DNA of 12,633 nt from Euperipatoides rowelli (Eukaryota; Onychophora; Udeonychophora; Euonychophora; Peripatopsidae). The position numbers were made by a program, and so were the translations under genes. Below the pieces are notes generated by a model that saw only the letters and a program-made list of their open reading frames with translations, was not told where the DNA came from and did not search any database. The stretch lies in assembly GCA_003024985.2 (NCBI GenBank), contig PXIH01S0006504.1. One strand, written 5' to 3'. Positions 1 through 7,699 of the stretch are shown here, piece after piece (position 1 is the stretch's first letter; each line of letters begins with the position of its first letter).

Positions 1-504
1 GGGGGGGGGGGGGCATTCTCTGAATTCAGAAACAAATGTTTATGGATAGCTCTCAGCATCTGATTGGTCAATGACTGAACGGTTTCCATAGAAATGATTT
101 GCTTAAACTTGACAATAATGTTATAAACAAAACACAATATTTTTTTAATTTAAAAAAATAATACAAATCAATTCTTAAATATTAATTCAAACTTTTGATA
201 TAATTATGTAAATTTGGAAATAAAACTTCCATTATAGTGAATTTTATTATTATTATGACTATTTAATTAATACCAGGATTTAAAAAAAAAAAAAGGCTTA
301 GCAGATTTATTTATTTATGACCGCATATTACGGACAAATTTTGTTCATTTAAAATAAATACAAAACAATTTAATTTAATGTGTTTTACTAGTTTTTTTAA
401 AAGCTAAATGAAAAAAAAAAAAGATTTTTCTCTTCCCTATGTCATTGCGTAAAATCGAACATCTTTAAAGGTTGTCAATAGGTTGTTTTGACTAATAAAA
501 TAAA

Positions 505-615
505 TAGGATAGATATTCGGCCGAATATTCAGTATTCAGCCCTTGTTAATGGCCAAATATTCAGTATCCCGTATTCGGCCAAAATGAATATTCGTTTCAT
601 TCCTACACAACCCTA
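505..615. repeat. ATTCGGCC palindromic repeat block, possible MITE end
   Basis: A perfect 16 bp palindrome, ATATTCGGCCGAATAT, lies at 513-528. It is followed by two AATATTCAGTAT copies (near 525 and 556), a further GTATTCGGCC and AATATTCG. The block ends in CTACACAACCCTATT. A similar block with ATTCGGC, GCTGAATA and a CACCCCTAA end lies at 5885-5976. Read in reverse, the outer ends (TAGGGTTGTG, TTAGGGGTGCAC) resemble the CAGGGGTG-type termini of hAT-like elements. Neither block shows a partner terminus or a target-site duplication, so the class is a guess. Confidence 0.4.
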
Positions 616-756
616 TTGTTTTTCTATGAAATTAGATTATGTGATCAGGTATAAATAAACTAACAAAACTAAGTAGCCTACAAAAATACAATGAATAGGC
701 TACACATTTTATAATATATCAAGATATAGTTAGCTGCAGGTTATTTTATAGATTGA

Positions 757-762
757 TTTATT
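757..762 (-). terminator. AATAAA poly(A) signal of the zinc-finger gene
   Basis: The minus strand reads AATAAA 42 bases past the stop codon of the zinc-finger gene. The position and strand fit its cleavage/polyadenylation signal and imply a very short 3' UTR. In AT-rich DNA this hexamer also arises by chance. Confidence 0.5.
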
Positions 763-803
763 TCCAGAATGTATAGCTACAGGTTTCAAGTAATTATTCA
801 TGG

Positions 804-3023
804 TTACCCTGTAGTCCCCAGATCAACTTCCTGTTTTATTTTCACATTCGGTACCTTGGAATTTGAATTCTCAGGATTGATGGCATAGATATTTGAAGTC
901 TCTAGAATGTTTGGTTTGACGTCTTCTTGATCCTGGTTTATAAGTGGTACTACATTCACATGGTCTACCGTTGAATTAAGTAATTTTTTAGAGTGATTTG
1001 CTAAATGTATTTTAAATTTACTTTTTGTATTTGTTTTATATGCACAGTCTGCACAGTGAAATTCAAATTCTCCAGAATGATTTGCGACGTGTATTTTAAA
1101 CGTAGTATTATGATTGGTTTTAAATTGGCATTCATTGCAGTGGAATTTGAAAATACCGGTGTGATTAGCTACGTGTAATTTAAACGGTATTTTATGGTTG
1201 GTTTTATATTTGCACTCAGTGCAATAGAATTTGTATGTCCCAGAATGATTATTCGCGTGTCTTTTTAACTCTTTCTTAAAGTTGGTCTTATAATCACATT
1301 CCGTACAGAGAAATTTGTATTCCCCTGAATGATTGGCGGCATGTATTTTAAAATAATTATTATTATTAGTTTTATACTCACATTGCTTACAGCGGTACTT
1401 ATACTCACCCGAATGATTGGCTACGTGTAGCGTTAATTCTTTTTTATAATTAGTCTTATAGTCACATTCCTGACAGTTGAATTTGTATTGTCCAGAATGA
1501 ATCGATTCATGCCTCTTAAATTCCCTGTTATCATTGTTTTTATATTCGCATAAACTACAATGAAATTTGTATTCGCCTAAATGATTTCCAACATGTTTTT
1601 TAAAATAAATATTATTATTGGTTTTATATTCGCATTCGGTGCAGCAGAATCTATAATCGCCGTAATGATCACGAAGGTGCGTGCTTAAAACGGATTTATA
1701 ATTTGTTTTATAATCACATTCAGTACAGTGGAAACGAAATATTCCAGTATGATTAATTACGTGTCTCTTTAAATCCGATTTATGATTTGTTTTATATTCA
1801 CATTGCTCGCAGTGGAATTTGTATTCCCCGGAATGATTGGCTGCATGTAATTTCAAATTGTAATTATTAGTAGTTTTATATTCACATTCGGAGCATTGGA
1901 ATTTGTATTCTCCGAAATGGTTGGCTACATGCGTTTCTAAATCTCTCTTATAATTAGTCTTATAGTCACATTCCGAACAATGGAATTTGAACTCACCTAA
2001 GTGATTCGCTACGTGCATTCTAAAGTTATGATTTATATTGGTTTTAAATTCACATTGCGTACAATTAAATTTGTATTGACCTAAATGGTTGGCTACGTGC
2101 GCTTTGAAGTTATGACTATTATTGGTTTTGTGCGTGCATTCGCTACAGTGAAATTTGTAATCACCTAAATGATTGGCTACATGTGTTTTTAAATTATGAT
2201 TATCGTTGGTTTTATACGGACATTCCAAACAATGGAATTTGTATTCTCCTGAATGATTGGCCAGGTGCGTTTTAAAATTATGATTATTATTGGTTTTATA
2301 CGCACATTCGGTACATTGGAATTTGTAAATGCCTAAATGATTTGATATGTGCGCTTCATACTTACTATTACAATTAGTTTTAAATTCACAATCAGCGCAT
2401 TGAAATTTGTACACGCCGCAATAAAAAGCTATGTGTCTTTCTAAATACTTTTCATTCATGGTTTTATACTTACATTCTGTACATTGGAATCTCTTTTTGT
2501 CAAAATGGTTTCCGAGGTGACTTGTCAATTCATTCAACGAATCAGTTTTATATTCACATTTGGAGCAGTTAAATTGTTGCTGTTTTATATTTTCACTCTC
2601 GAAATGTTTTTCTCCGAAATTATAATTGTCACATTCAGAGCCGAGTGTTAATTCTTCTACTCCATGTTTCGCTTGCTTCTCTAAATCATTTGCCATATAT
2701 TTCTCATTTTCAAATTCACTAAAACATATTTCGTCCTCTATGGTATCGTCTTCAATTTTTACGGTTACTATGGGCTGATTTGTCCGACAAATTAAATAAT
2801 CGTTCTCATATTTCTTACTCACTAGATTGTTAAAATCAGTTATCTCATCTATAGCGTATTCCATTTTAACTTGTTCTATTTCTTGCTTCATGTTGTTAAA
2901 TGAGTTGTCGGGTTGCTTATTTTCTAGTCCAGAATATGGAATTGTTTCTTCTTTATGATATTCCATTTTATCATGTTCAAATTCTTGTTTTATGTTGCTT
3001 TGTTCTTTTTTAGTATATTCCAT
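804..3023 (-). CDS. C2H2 zinc-finger protein with 19 tandem fingers
   Basis: This 739-residue protein is probably a nuclear DNA-binding regulator; its target is unknown. Residues 1-150 are acidic and carry psi-K-x-E sites (IKQE 11, MKQE 45, VKME 52, VKIE 88) that could be SUMO-acceptor sites. Residues 151-682 are 19 fingers of exactly 28 residues, C-x2-C-x12-H-x3-H. The aromatic sits two residues after the second Cys (CxYKTN), as in hunchback/REST-type fingers, and linkers read NHxGxYKF, not TGEKP. Finger 2 is off-consensus: Tyr replaces the last His, with Cys next to it. Residues 683-739 form an acidic tail ending in VKIKQE. No ZAD, BTB or KRAB domain is visible. The start is the first ATG after an in-frame TAA and has a good context (A at -3, G at +4). 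There is no intron in the coding region and no break in the frame. Fingers and function class are seen directly; the gene name is not recognisable. Confidence 0.93.
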   Translation of the reverse strand: MEYTKKEQSNIKQEFEHDKMEYHKEETIPYSGLENKQPDNSFNNMKQEIEQVKMEYAIDEITDFNNLVSKKYENDYLICRTNQPIVTVKIEDDTIEDEICFSEFENEKYMANDLEKQAKHGVEELTLGSECDNYNFGEKHFESENIKQQQFNCSKCEYKTDSLNELTSHLGNHFDKKRFQCTECKYKTMNEKYLERHIAFYCGVYKFQCADCEFKTNCNSKYEAHISNHLGIYKFQCTECAYKTNNNHNFKTHLANHSGEYKFHCLECPYKTNDNHNLKTHVANHLGDYKFHCSECTHKTNNSHNFKAHVANHLGQYKFNCTQCEFKTNINHNFRMHVANHLGEFKFHCSECDYKTNYKRDLETHVANHFGEYKFQCSECEYKTTNNYNLKLHAANHSGEYKFHCEQCEYKTNHKSDLKRHVINHTGIFRFHCTECDYKTNYKSVLSTHLRDHYGDYRFCCTECEYKTNNNIYFKKHVGNHLGEYKFHCSLCEYKNNDNREFKRHESIHSGQYKFNCQECDYKTNYKKELTLHVANHSGEYKYRCKQCEYKTNNNNYFKIHAANHSGEYKFLCTECDYKTNFKKELKRHANNHSGTYKFYCTECKYKTNHKIPFKLHVANHTGIFKFHCNECQFKTNHNTTFKIHVANHSGEFEFHCADCAYKTNTKSKFKIHLANHSKKLLNSTVDHVNVVPLINQDQEDVKPNILETSNIYAINPENSNSKVPNVKIKQEVDLGTTG
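978..2573 (-). repeat. Tandem 84 bp zinc-finger repeat, 19 units
   Basis: Nineteen consecutive 84 bp units encode the finger array with no length change anywhere, so the register is perfect. Units 4-7 (1986-2321) form one subfamily with NHNF helices. Units 8-16 (1230-1985) fall into three blocks of three fingers (252 bp each): first fingers begin CDYKTNYK, second fingers carry KTNNN or KTTNN, and third fingers end in a KRH helix. This points to growth by both single-finger and three-finger duplication. Confidence 0.9.
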
Positions 3024-3720
3024 TTTAATATATTGGTTTAGTTCTTTTGATTACTTGGTTATCATAAAGGTTTTCTTCTTGATCAATAAAAATAAGTTTT
3101 TACTTTAGAGTTATATTCTTTATTTTGTTAAGTGGTTTAATTATAGCTCATGTTTTTCATCAATACATTTCTTTTGATGATATACGTTCATTTATTTGAA
3201 TATGATCATGTTTACCATTTCCCCCCCCCCCCATTAAATTAATTGTGGTATTTTGTTGATATTCAGACACATAATTATAAAATAATTGTCTTCGTTTTCA
3301 TGAAAAGCAGTTGACTGAAAATTAAACTTTCCCATATATATTACCAGTTCAATAAAATTTAAATGAATAAATAATTTTTTTATGAGTGAAAATGTTTCTG
3401 ATACACTTGATATTTAATGAATTTACTAATTTTAAAGTGATTTTAGACGAAATAGTGGGGATCTTTTCCACAAGTAGTAAAAAAAAAATAGAATTACATA
3501 AATTTTTATTTGGTTTGAACAAATTATTTAGTAATCTGAAAAGGCCTTAAGATTTATTAAATTTTATTTGGGTTGACCAAAAACAATAAATTATAAGCAG
3601 CAATAGTCCAATTAATTGTGCTTTTATTAATTAGCTTATTTATATTTAAATTGTGTATTGAAATACGAAAAAAACGTCTTGAATATTTTCAAAATAGAAT
3701 TCTACATTAAAAATGGATTT
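3024..3720. other. AT-rich spacer, probable 5' flank of the zinc-finger gene
   Basis: No coding sequence is evident. The stretch lies upstream of the minus-strand zinc-finger gene and should hold its 5' UTR and promoter, but I cannot place a TATA box, initiator or upstream exon. It includes a C12 run at 3221-3232 and a loosely repeated ATTTGGTTTGA / ATTTGGGTTGA segment near 3508 and 3568. Confidence 0.5.
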
Positions 3721-3760
3721 CAGCTTAATATTTTAGGCTACGTAAATAGTTACTTTAGGT

Positions 3761-3930
3761 AACCTAGAGGTCAAATTATTAATCTATACACCCTAGAGAT
3801 CAAATGGTTATTCCACAACCCTAGAGGTTAAATGGTTACTACATCACTCTAGAAGTCAAATGGTTAATCTAAGTACCCTAGAGTCAAATAGTTATTCTAG
3901 GTACCCTAGACATTAAATGGTACTCATACT
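3761..3930. repeat. Minisatellite, ~28 bp period, six copies
   Basis: Units start at about 3761, 3791, 3819, 3847, 3876 and 3904, giving spacings of 30, 28, 28, 29 and 28 bases. The core reads CCCTAGAGGTCAAATGGTTA followed by a more variable tail. The first and last copies are the most diverged. The array has no coding sense and lies between the zinc-finger gene and the larger tandem array. Confidence 0.85.
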
Positions 3931-4110
3931 CATTATGATCTCTAGAGATTGTATAAAAATATTACGTGCTCAAGTTAAGGATATTAAATATGAGATACCC
4001 TTTCTCATATTTTAGTGTGTCGATTTACATTATTTTGAGTCAATATTTTATTTCTCAATATTTAAATCTATTATTGTGAAAAGGGGTATAAAATGTGTCA
4101 TTATTTGAAG

Positions 4111-4640
4111 CCCACTAACACCAATAGAATTACAAACAGAAGAATCAGTTCGCACTAGAATTCTTTGATCAATTAGGATCCTTTCAAGTAAGTACCATGT
4201 ACTATATATAATCATCTACGCCCACTTATAGAATTACAAATATATGAATTCACAGTAAAATTTGTCTAATGAATCCAAACATGTTTAAAGAATTACAATA
4301 ATAAGTATGTTATACTGATCCACTTTCCACTGATAGAATTGCAAACAGAAGAATCAGTTCACACTAGAATTGTTTGATGAATCAAAATTCATTTAAAGGA
4401 GGTAACGTCTATTAGATATATTGATCTACACCCACTTATAGCAAATATTCAAGTTGACAGTATAATTCTTCTGCTGAATCAAAAACTGTTTTAAAGATTT
4501 AATATGTACGATATTCATTTTCACTAATAGAATGACAATAGATTAATGCATTCACAATATAATTCTTCTTTTGAATTAGAAACATACGATATGGTAATCC
4601 ACTTTGAATATTATGACAATAAGATGCAACAGAGCAATGA
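4111..4640. repeat. Degenerate satellite-like array with ~210 bp dimer
   Basis: Units headed by a CCCACTTATAGAATTACAAA-like sequence start near 4111, 4221, 4320, 4431, 4518 and 4599. Units 1 and 3 are close to each other (CAAACAGAAGAATCAGTTC then CACTAGAATT), and units 2 and 4 share the CCCACTTATAG head, so the array behaves as a dimer of about 210 bp. Later units are shorter and more eroded. A 67-codon minus-strand reading frame crossing the end of this array (4499-4702) looks fortuitous. Confidence 0.7.
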
Positions 4641-5039
4641 ACTTTAGGAAACCAATGAATTTTAGGTGACCTCCAAATAATCAGAACTGTTTCTTGCAGC
4701 AATATGACGAATAAGTTTTAATTATCCACAGCTAACTGTATCCCATTCCACAGATTTAATGAATAAAAATCTTACGACAAATCAAAAAGTCCATCATGCA
4801 GTTATAATTGGTCTTTGATCATTGTACTTTTAATAAGGTATTGATATGTTGTTTTATATCTGAAATAAAAAAAGAAATATCTTAATATAACATAAATACA
4901 ATAGTGTACCATATATTATTAGAATAATCAATATACTCCCATCCATCATTTCTATTTGATAATGGAATTTTTTTTTTTTGTAAATTCTTTATGAAATATG
5001 CCATTTAGCGACAATTTATCACATCCAATTTTTTAAAAA
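4641..5039. other. AT-rich spacer, nothing recognised
   Basis: No gene, repeat family or RNA was recognised between the satellite-like array and the GC-rich block. It contains short A and T homopolymers, including a T10 run ending near 4979. Confidence 0.5.
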
Positions 5040-5176
5040 TTTCTAGCTCGGGAAGAGGGGGGAGGAAGGATCCCCCTCACAATGGGACCATGCCATGAAC
5101 CCACCAGGGGGACACCCCAGACCCCTTAGCTAGGTGAGCCCCCCCCCCCTATTACAATTTCCTAGTGACACCCCTG
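5040..5176. mobile_element. GC-rich block, possible DNA-transposon end
   Basis: A sharply GC-rich island in AT-rich DNA. It contains a GAGGGGG/CCCCCTC hairpin (5055-5061 with 5072-5078), several CCCC/GGGG tracts and a C11 run (5139-5149). It ends in GTGACACCCCTGG, whose reverse complement starts CCAGGGGTGTCAC, the kind of sequence found at hAT-like termini. No matching left end or target-site duplication is visible, so this would be a truncated or solo end. Confidence 0.35.
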
Positions 5177-5269
5177 GTTTTAATGACATCTTCATCCCTC
5201 CCTATATTCAATACAATAGGAAGTTTAGAAAAATGATGTATTAGGATACATGACTTTTAATGACCTGTT

Positions 5270-5560
5270 TCAATTGAAAAACAGCATTTTGAACATTAGG
5301 CTATCATTTATAGAATTCCTAGATCCATTAACAACAATAGTAAGATCATCAATATATTATAACATAAATTAAGATTATTATTAGTTTTGACAATAAAAAT
5401 AAGTTCCCCCAACACAGACCCTTGAGGTATACCATTGCTGCAAGAGAATAGAATATTATCCAAATTATTGGGTAATCTAACAATCTGTCTTCTGTTATTC
5501 ATTCAAAAAAGACATCAACCACTTAATTGTGAATCCAGCATAATATTAAATTTCAACATG
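5270..5560 (-). pseudogene. Relic of a Jockey-like LINE reverse transcriptase
   Basis: On the minus strand a fragment reads YAGFTIKWLMSFL, then after a frame change NNRRQIVRLPNN, then CSNGIPQGSVLGELIF, then after a second frame change YIDDLTIVVNGSRNS. These are the ordered landmarks of a non-LTR reverse transcriptase palm: the W-x-x-S-[FY]-L-x-N-R motif, the GIPQGSVLGPLLF motif B, and the catalytic Y-x-D-D box. The longest open stretch has only 64 codons (5308-5502). The family is distinct from the two LINE copies further right, which carry GLRQGCPLS in motif B. The GSVLG signature fits Jockey/CR1-type elements; the exact clade is open. Not functional. Confidence 0.75.
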
Positions 5561-5619
5561 TGACATTTTTTTTTTCAATTTTATTTCTAAGAATTTTGAT
5601 AAACTTACTAGGATTTTAC

Positions 5620-5636
5620 AAAAAAAAAAAAAAAAA
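5620..5636 (+). repeat. A17 homopolymer
   Basis: An uninterrupted run of 17 A on the plus strand, just upstream (in minus-strand sense) of the Jockey-like relic. It could be the tail of a plus-strand retroposed sequence, but I see no recognisable body to its left and no target-site duplication. Confidence 0.6.
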
Positions 5637-5884
5637 CCCATCAAAGCCACCCTTTGATATGGTATATTGAACAATTTAGAAGTTGAGTAAAAACATTTTT
5701 TTGTTCTTCCAAATTTTCCACATTAATAATTTAAAATGTCTGTGATAATTCTAAGTTCCTGAAAAATAATCTATTTTATTTTGAATAAATGCATACAGAA
5801 TTTTAATAGAAATTGATTGAAAAATGTTTTTCTTATTTTTTTTTTTAATAAAATAAATTAAAAATTATTTAATTATAATGAAAT

Positions 5885-5976
5885 ACTATATTAGAACTAT
5901 TCGGCTCCTGCTGAATAATTTGTTAACTATTTGGTATTGGCCATTGCCATCCAAAATGCTATTGTGCACCCCTAAT
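5885..5976. repeat. ATTCGGC-type repeat block, second copy
   Basis: CTATTCGGCTCCTGCTGAAT is followed by a TTTGGTATTGGCC segment and an end of ATTGTGCACCCCTAATT. The order of parts (CGGC palindrome, TATTGGCC, then AACCC/ACCCC end) parallels 505-615 at low identity. Its end, read in reverse, begins TTAGGGGTGCACAATAG, which resembles hAT-like termini. Confidence 0.35.
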
Positions 5977-6384
5977 TCAAACCCACCTCCTAACAAAAGG
6001 AAATAATTGTTGGTAGGAAAAAAGAAAAATGTTTTTTTTCATCACTTCCCCTAATACATATACCGTAGAATGCCGATAAAGGAAGCCACCCCTATTTCTC
6101 AGCTAAAGTTAGGTTAAGTGTATTGTCACCAAATTTAAACTTTTTGATCACTCAAAGAAATTCAAGCTGTGCCATATAACTGTGCCCCCCTAGTTTTTAA
6201 CCCTTCTTTAAGGTTGAGAAGAGTGTTACCATCTAACCCACAAAAAGTAAGCCATTTTGAAATTATTTTAAAGAATTCTGATTCTAGACCAATAAGTGTG
6301 CAAGGCAGCTTTGCAGTGCATTGTGGTAAATCTAAGGTTTACTAGCATGGTGCCACTTCCTCCCCCCCCCCCCCCAATGCACTT
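5977..6384. other. Intergenic stretch with a possible third LINE scrap
   Basis: No gene is evident. Bases 6069-6083 are identical to 8474-8488 (AATGCCGATAAAGGA), which in LINE copy A encodes the region next to reverse transcriptase motif B. This may be a small third LINE scrap or chance. A C14 run lies at 6362-6375, close to where similarity between LINE copies A and B fades out. Confidence 0.35.
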
Positions 6385-6932
6385 TTTAACTAAAAGTATA
6401 ATCCTCTTTAACAACATAGGTTATTTTTGGTCTCATCATAGTGACTCTAAAAACACATAATTTACATACCTGATCACCCATCAACTGCATCCTCCCAAAT
6501 CTTTTTAATTTAGCTTTACCTTCTCTGTTTTCAAATTGAGTCCACCCCATTTCCCCTTAAATACCTAATGCTGTAAAACAATGCCATACTAAAGCTAATC
6601 TCCTCTGTCATTTTGTGCATTCTCCATCTCTTTTCTTAAATTACCCTCAATACTTAGCTCCCATACATAATCCCCGGAAACGCTACAGACATCCACAGTC
6701 TTCTAACTACGGTACCGCATATTTATTATAATTCATGCAGGCGCCCTTTCTAATTATTTACCATTAAATGTAACTCTCAAATCATAACTCATAACCTCCT
6801 CCAATTCCATATCATTTAGACACCAAATCTCCTCTCATTTACTATTTATTCTCATAATCTTTGATTTTTCCTTACTAAATTCCAAATTTAACTCCCCCAC
6901 CCATTCTACAAACATTTATTTAATAACAATTG
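6385..6932 (-). mobile_element. LINE copy A, 3' part (interrupted)
   Basis: This stretch aligns by eye, on the same strand and in the same order, with 9215-9850 of LINE copy B, including blocks at CAAATCTTTT (6496 against 9351) and the GGAGATT-x-GC segment. It encodes what lies downstream of the reverse transcriptase catalytic box, but it is riddled with stops. It ends exactly where the DNA element at 6933 starts, and copy A resumes at 8345. The left limit is uncertain. The C-terminal CCHC region found in copy B is not recognisable, so this copy has lost its 3' end. Confidence 0.7.
6927..6932. repeat. Target-site duplication, left (CAATTG)
   Basis: CAATTG directly abuts the left terminal inverted repeat. 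The same six bases abut the right repeat at 8345-8350. In LINE copy B the matching site has a single counterpart (AATAAACCTTGTATATCC against AATAA-CAATTG-CATATC), which supports a duplication. Because CAATTG is its own reverse complement, it could instead be the outermost part of the inverted repeat. Confidence 0.6.
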
Positions 6933-7311
6933 AAGAGGAGGGTGCAATAGTAGTGTGACTTTATGGCAAGATGTTCTCTGAAGTTTCCAGCATGCAATAG
7001 TGAAATAATTTTATTTTTATCTTTCTCCAGTGGTTCAGTAGATGTCTCAGCATAATTTTCTTAATATTTTGCTGACTCACTTTGATACACAAGACTTTTT
7101 AATATTTTTGAGCACCCTTTCTACACAAATGATATATACCAATAACCCACTAAATTTCCAGTTAGAGGGCACAGTTACTGCCAATCATAGTGCTGCCAAT
7201 GTGATAGGAACTTTGACATTAGTGGTCAGAAACTAAAGACCTTAGAATGTATAGAAACTAGAGAAGAGTATGTGAATGTTATAAAAACAAATTAAAATCA
7301 TCCATTTTCTA

Positions 7312-7432
7312 TGGTGAAGGGTAGAGTTCAAGATTACGTCGAGAATTTCAGGGAAAATTTCAAACAACTGAGAGCAGTGAAGCTTGATGCAAATAGGAAC
7401 GAGCTAGCGAGTGCCTAGAAGCTGAAGTAAAT
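7312..7432 (+). pseudogene. Coding-like scrap inside the DNA element
   Basis: From an ATG at 7312 the plus strand reads MVKGRVQDYVENFRENF, continues through KQLRAVKLDANRNELASA, then has TAG, then KLK and TAA. The 35-residue lysine-, glutamate- and asparagine-rich stretch looks more like a helical protein segment than random AT-rich translation. It could be a captured exon or the decayed 3' end of a gene that once ended in -KLK. An in-frame TAA lies four codons upstream of the ATG. I do not recognise the family, and chance is a real alternative. Confidence 0.25.
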
Positions 7433-7699
7433 TGGTGTTAGCTTGTCCCATTTACCGTATTAATAGCAGCCTTTTTTTTTTAAATTTTCATGCCTAATCT
7501 TACCCTTACCCTGAACCCTAACTCCTACTACATATTAAACCCACTATGCCCNAACCCTATGATGATGAAGGGGTGAAATAGTCCTTTTTTGATCGATTTT
7601 GATAATTTTGAGCTATTTCCGGCCATTTGTCCTATATGACTGAAAGAGATGCGCAGATGTTAAAAACACGGTAAAATGGGACAAGCTAACACCGATTTA
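7428..7699. mobile_element. MITE-like unit (272 bp) with TA flanks
   Basis: The left arm at 7428-7458 and the right arm at 7668-7699 are inverted copies with the core GGTGTTAGCTTGTCCC, one substitution and a one-base gap. Both are bounded by TA (7428-7429 and 7698-7699), as expected for a Tc1/mariner-type target site, but other boundaries are possible. The interior is short, has no reading frame, and includes CCCTAACTCC-like pyrimidine-rich sequence and the only ambiguous base of the window (7552). Confidence 0.65.

Larger units (their letters stand above)
1..800. other. AT-rich flank without a recognised gene
   Basis: The window opens with a run of 13 G. I see no convincing coding sequence here. 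The stretch holds A and T runs, a CTGATTGGT (inverted CCAAT box) at 60-68, and the ATTCGGCC repeat block annotated separately. The last 50 bases are the 3' flank of the minus-strand zinc-finger gene. Confidence 0.6.

Noticed and set aside
3761-4640. Possible CRISPR array
   Set aside because: The repeats are contiguous tandem units without unique spacers of constant length, and the genome is clearly eukaryotic.
4499-4702. A 67-codon minus-strand frame
   Set aside because: It starts beyond and ends inside the degenerate tandem array, with no protein motif.
6066-6085. A 15-base match to LINE copy A as a third LINE copy
   Set aside because: Similarity beyond the 15 identical bases is not convincing on either side; kept only as a note.
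6993-7000. Fourth full copy of the terminal motif in the DNA element
   Set aside because: Only TGCAATAG matches; the following bases diverge, so it is at most a subterminal remnant.
7042-7236. A 64-codon plus-strand frame starting just after a CTTTCTCCAG splice-acceptor-like site
   Set aside because: It has no recognisable domain, lies inside a non-autonomous DNA element, and is no longer than expected by chance. It might be a captured exon, but nothing supports that.
7490-7560. CCCTAA-like stretch suggesting an interstitial telomere repeat
   Set aside because: Only irregular CCCTAAC and CCTGAACC words are present, with no tandem hexamer or the insect TTAGG pentamer.
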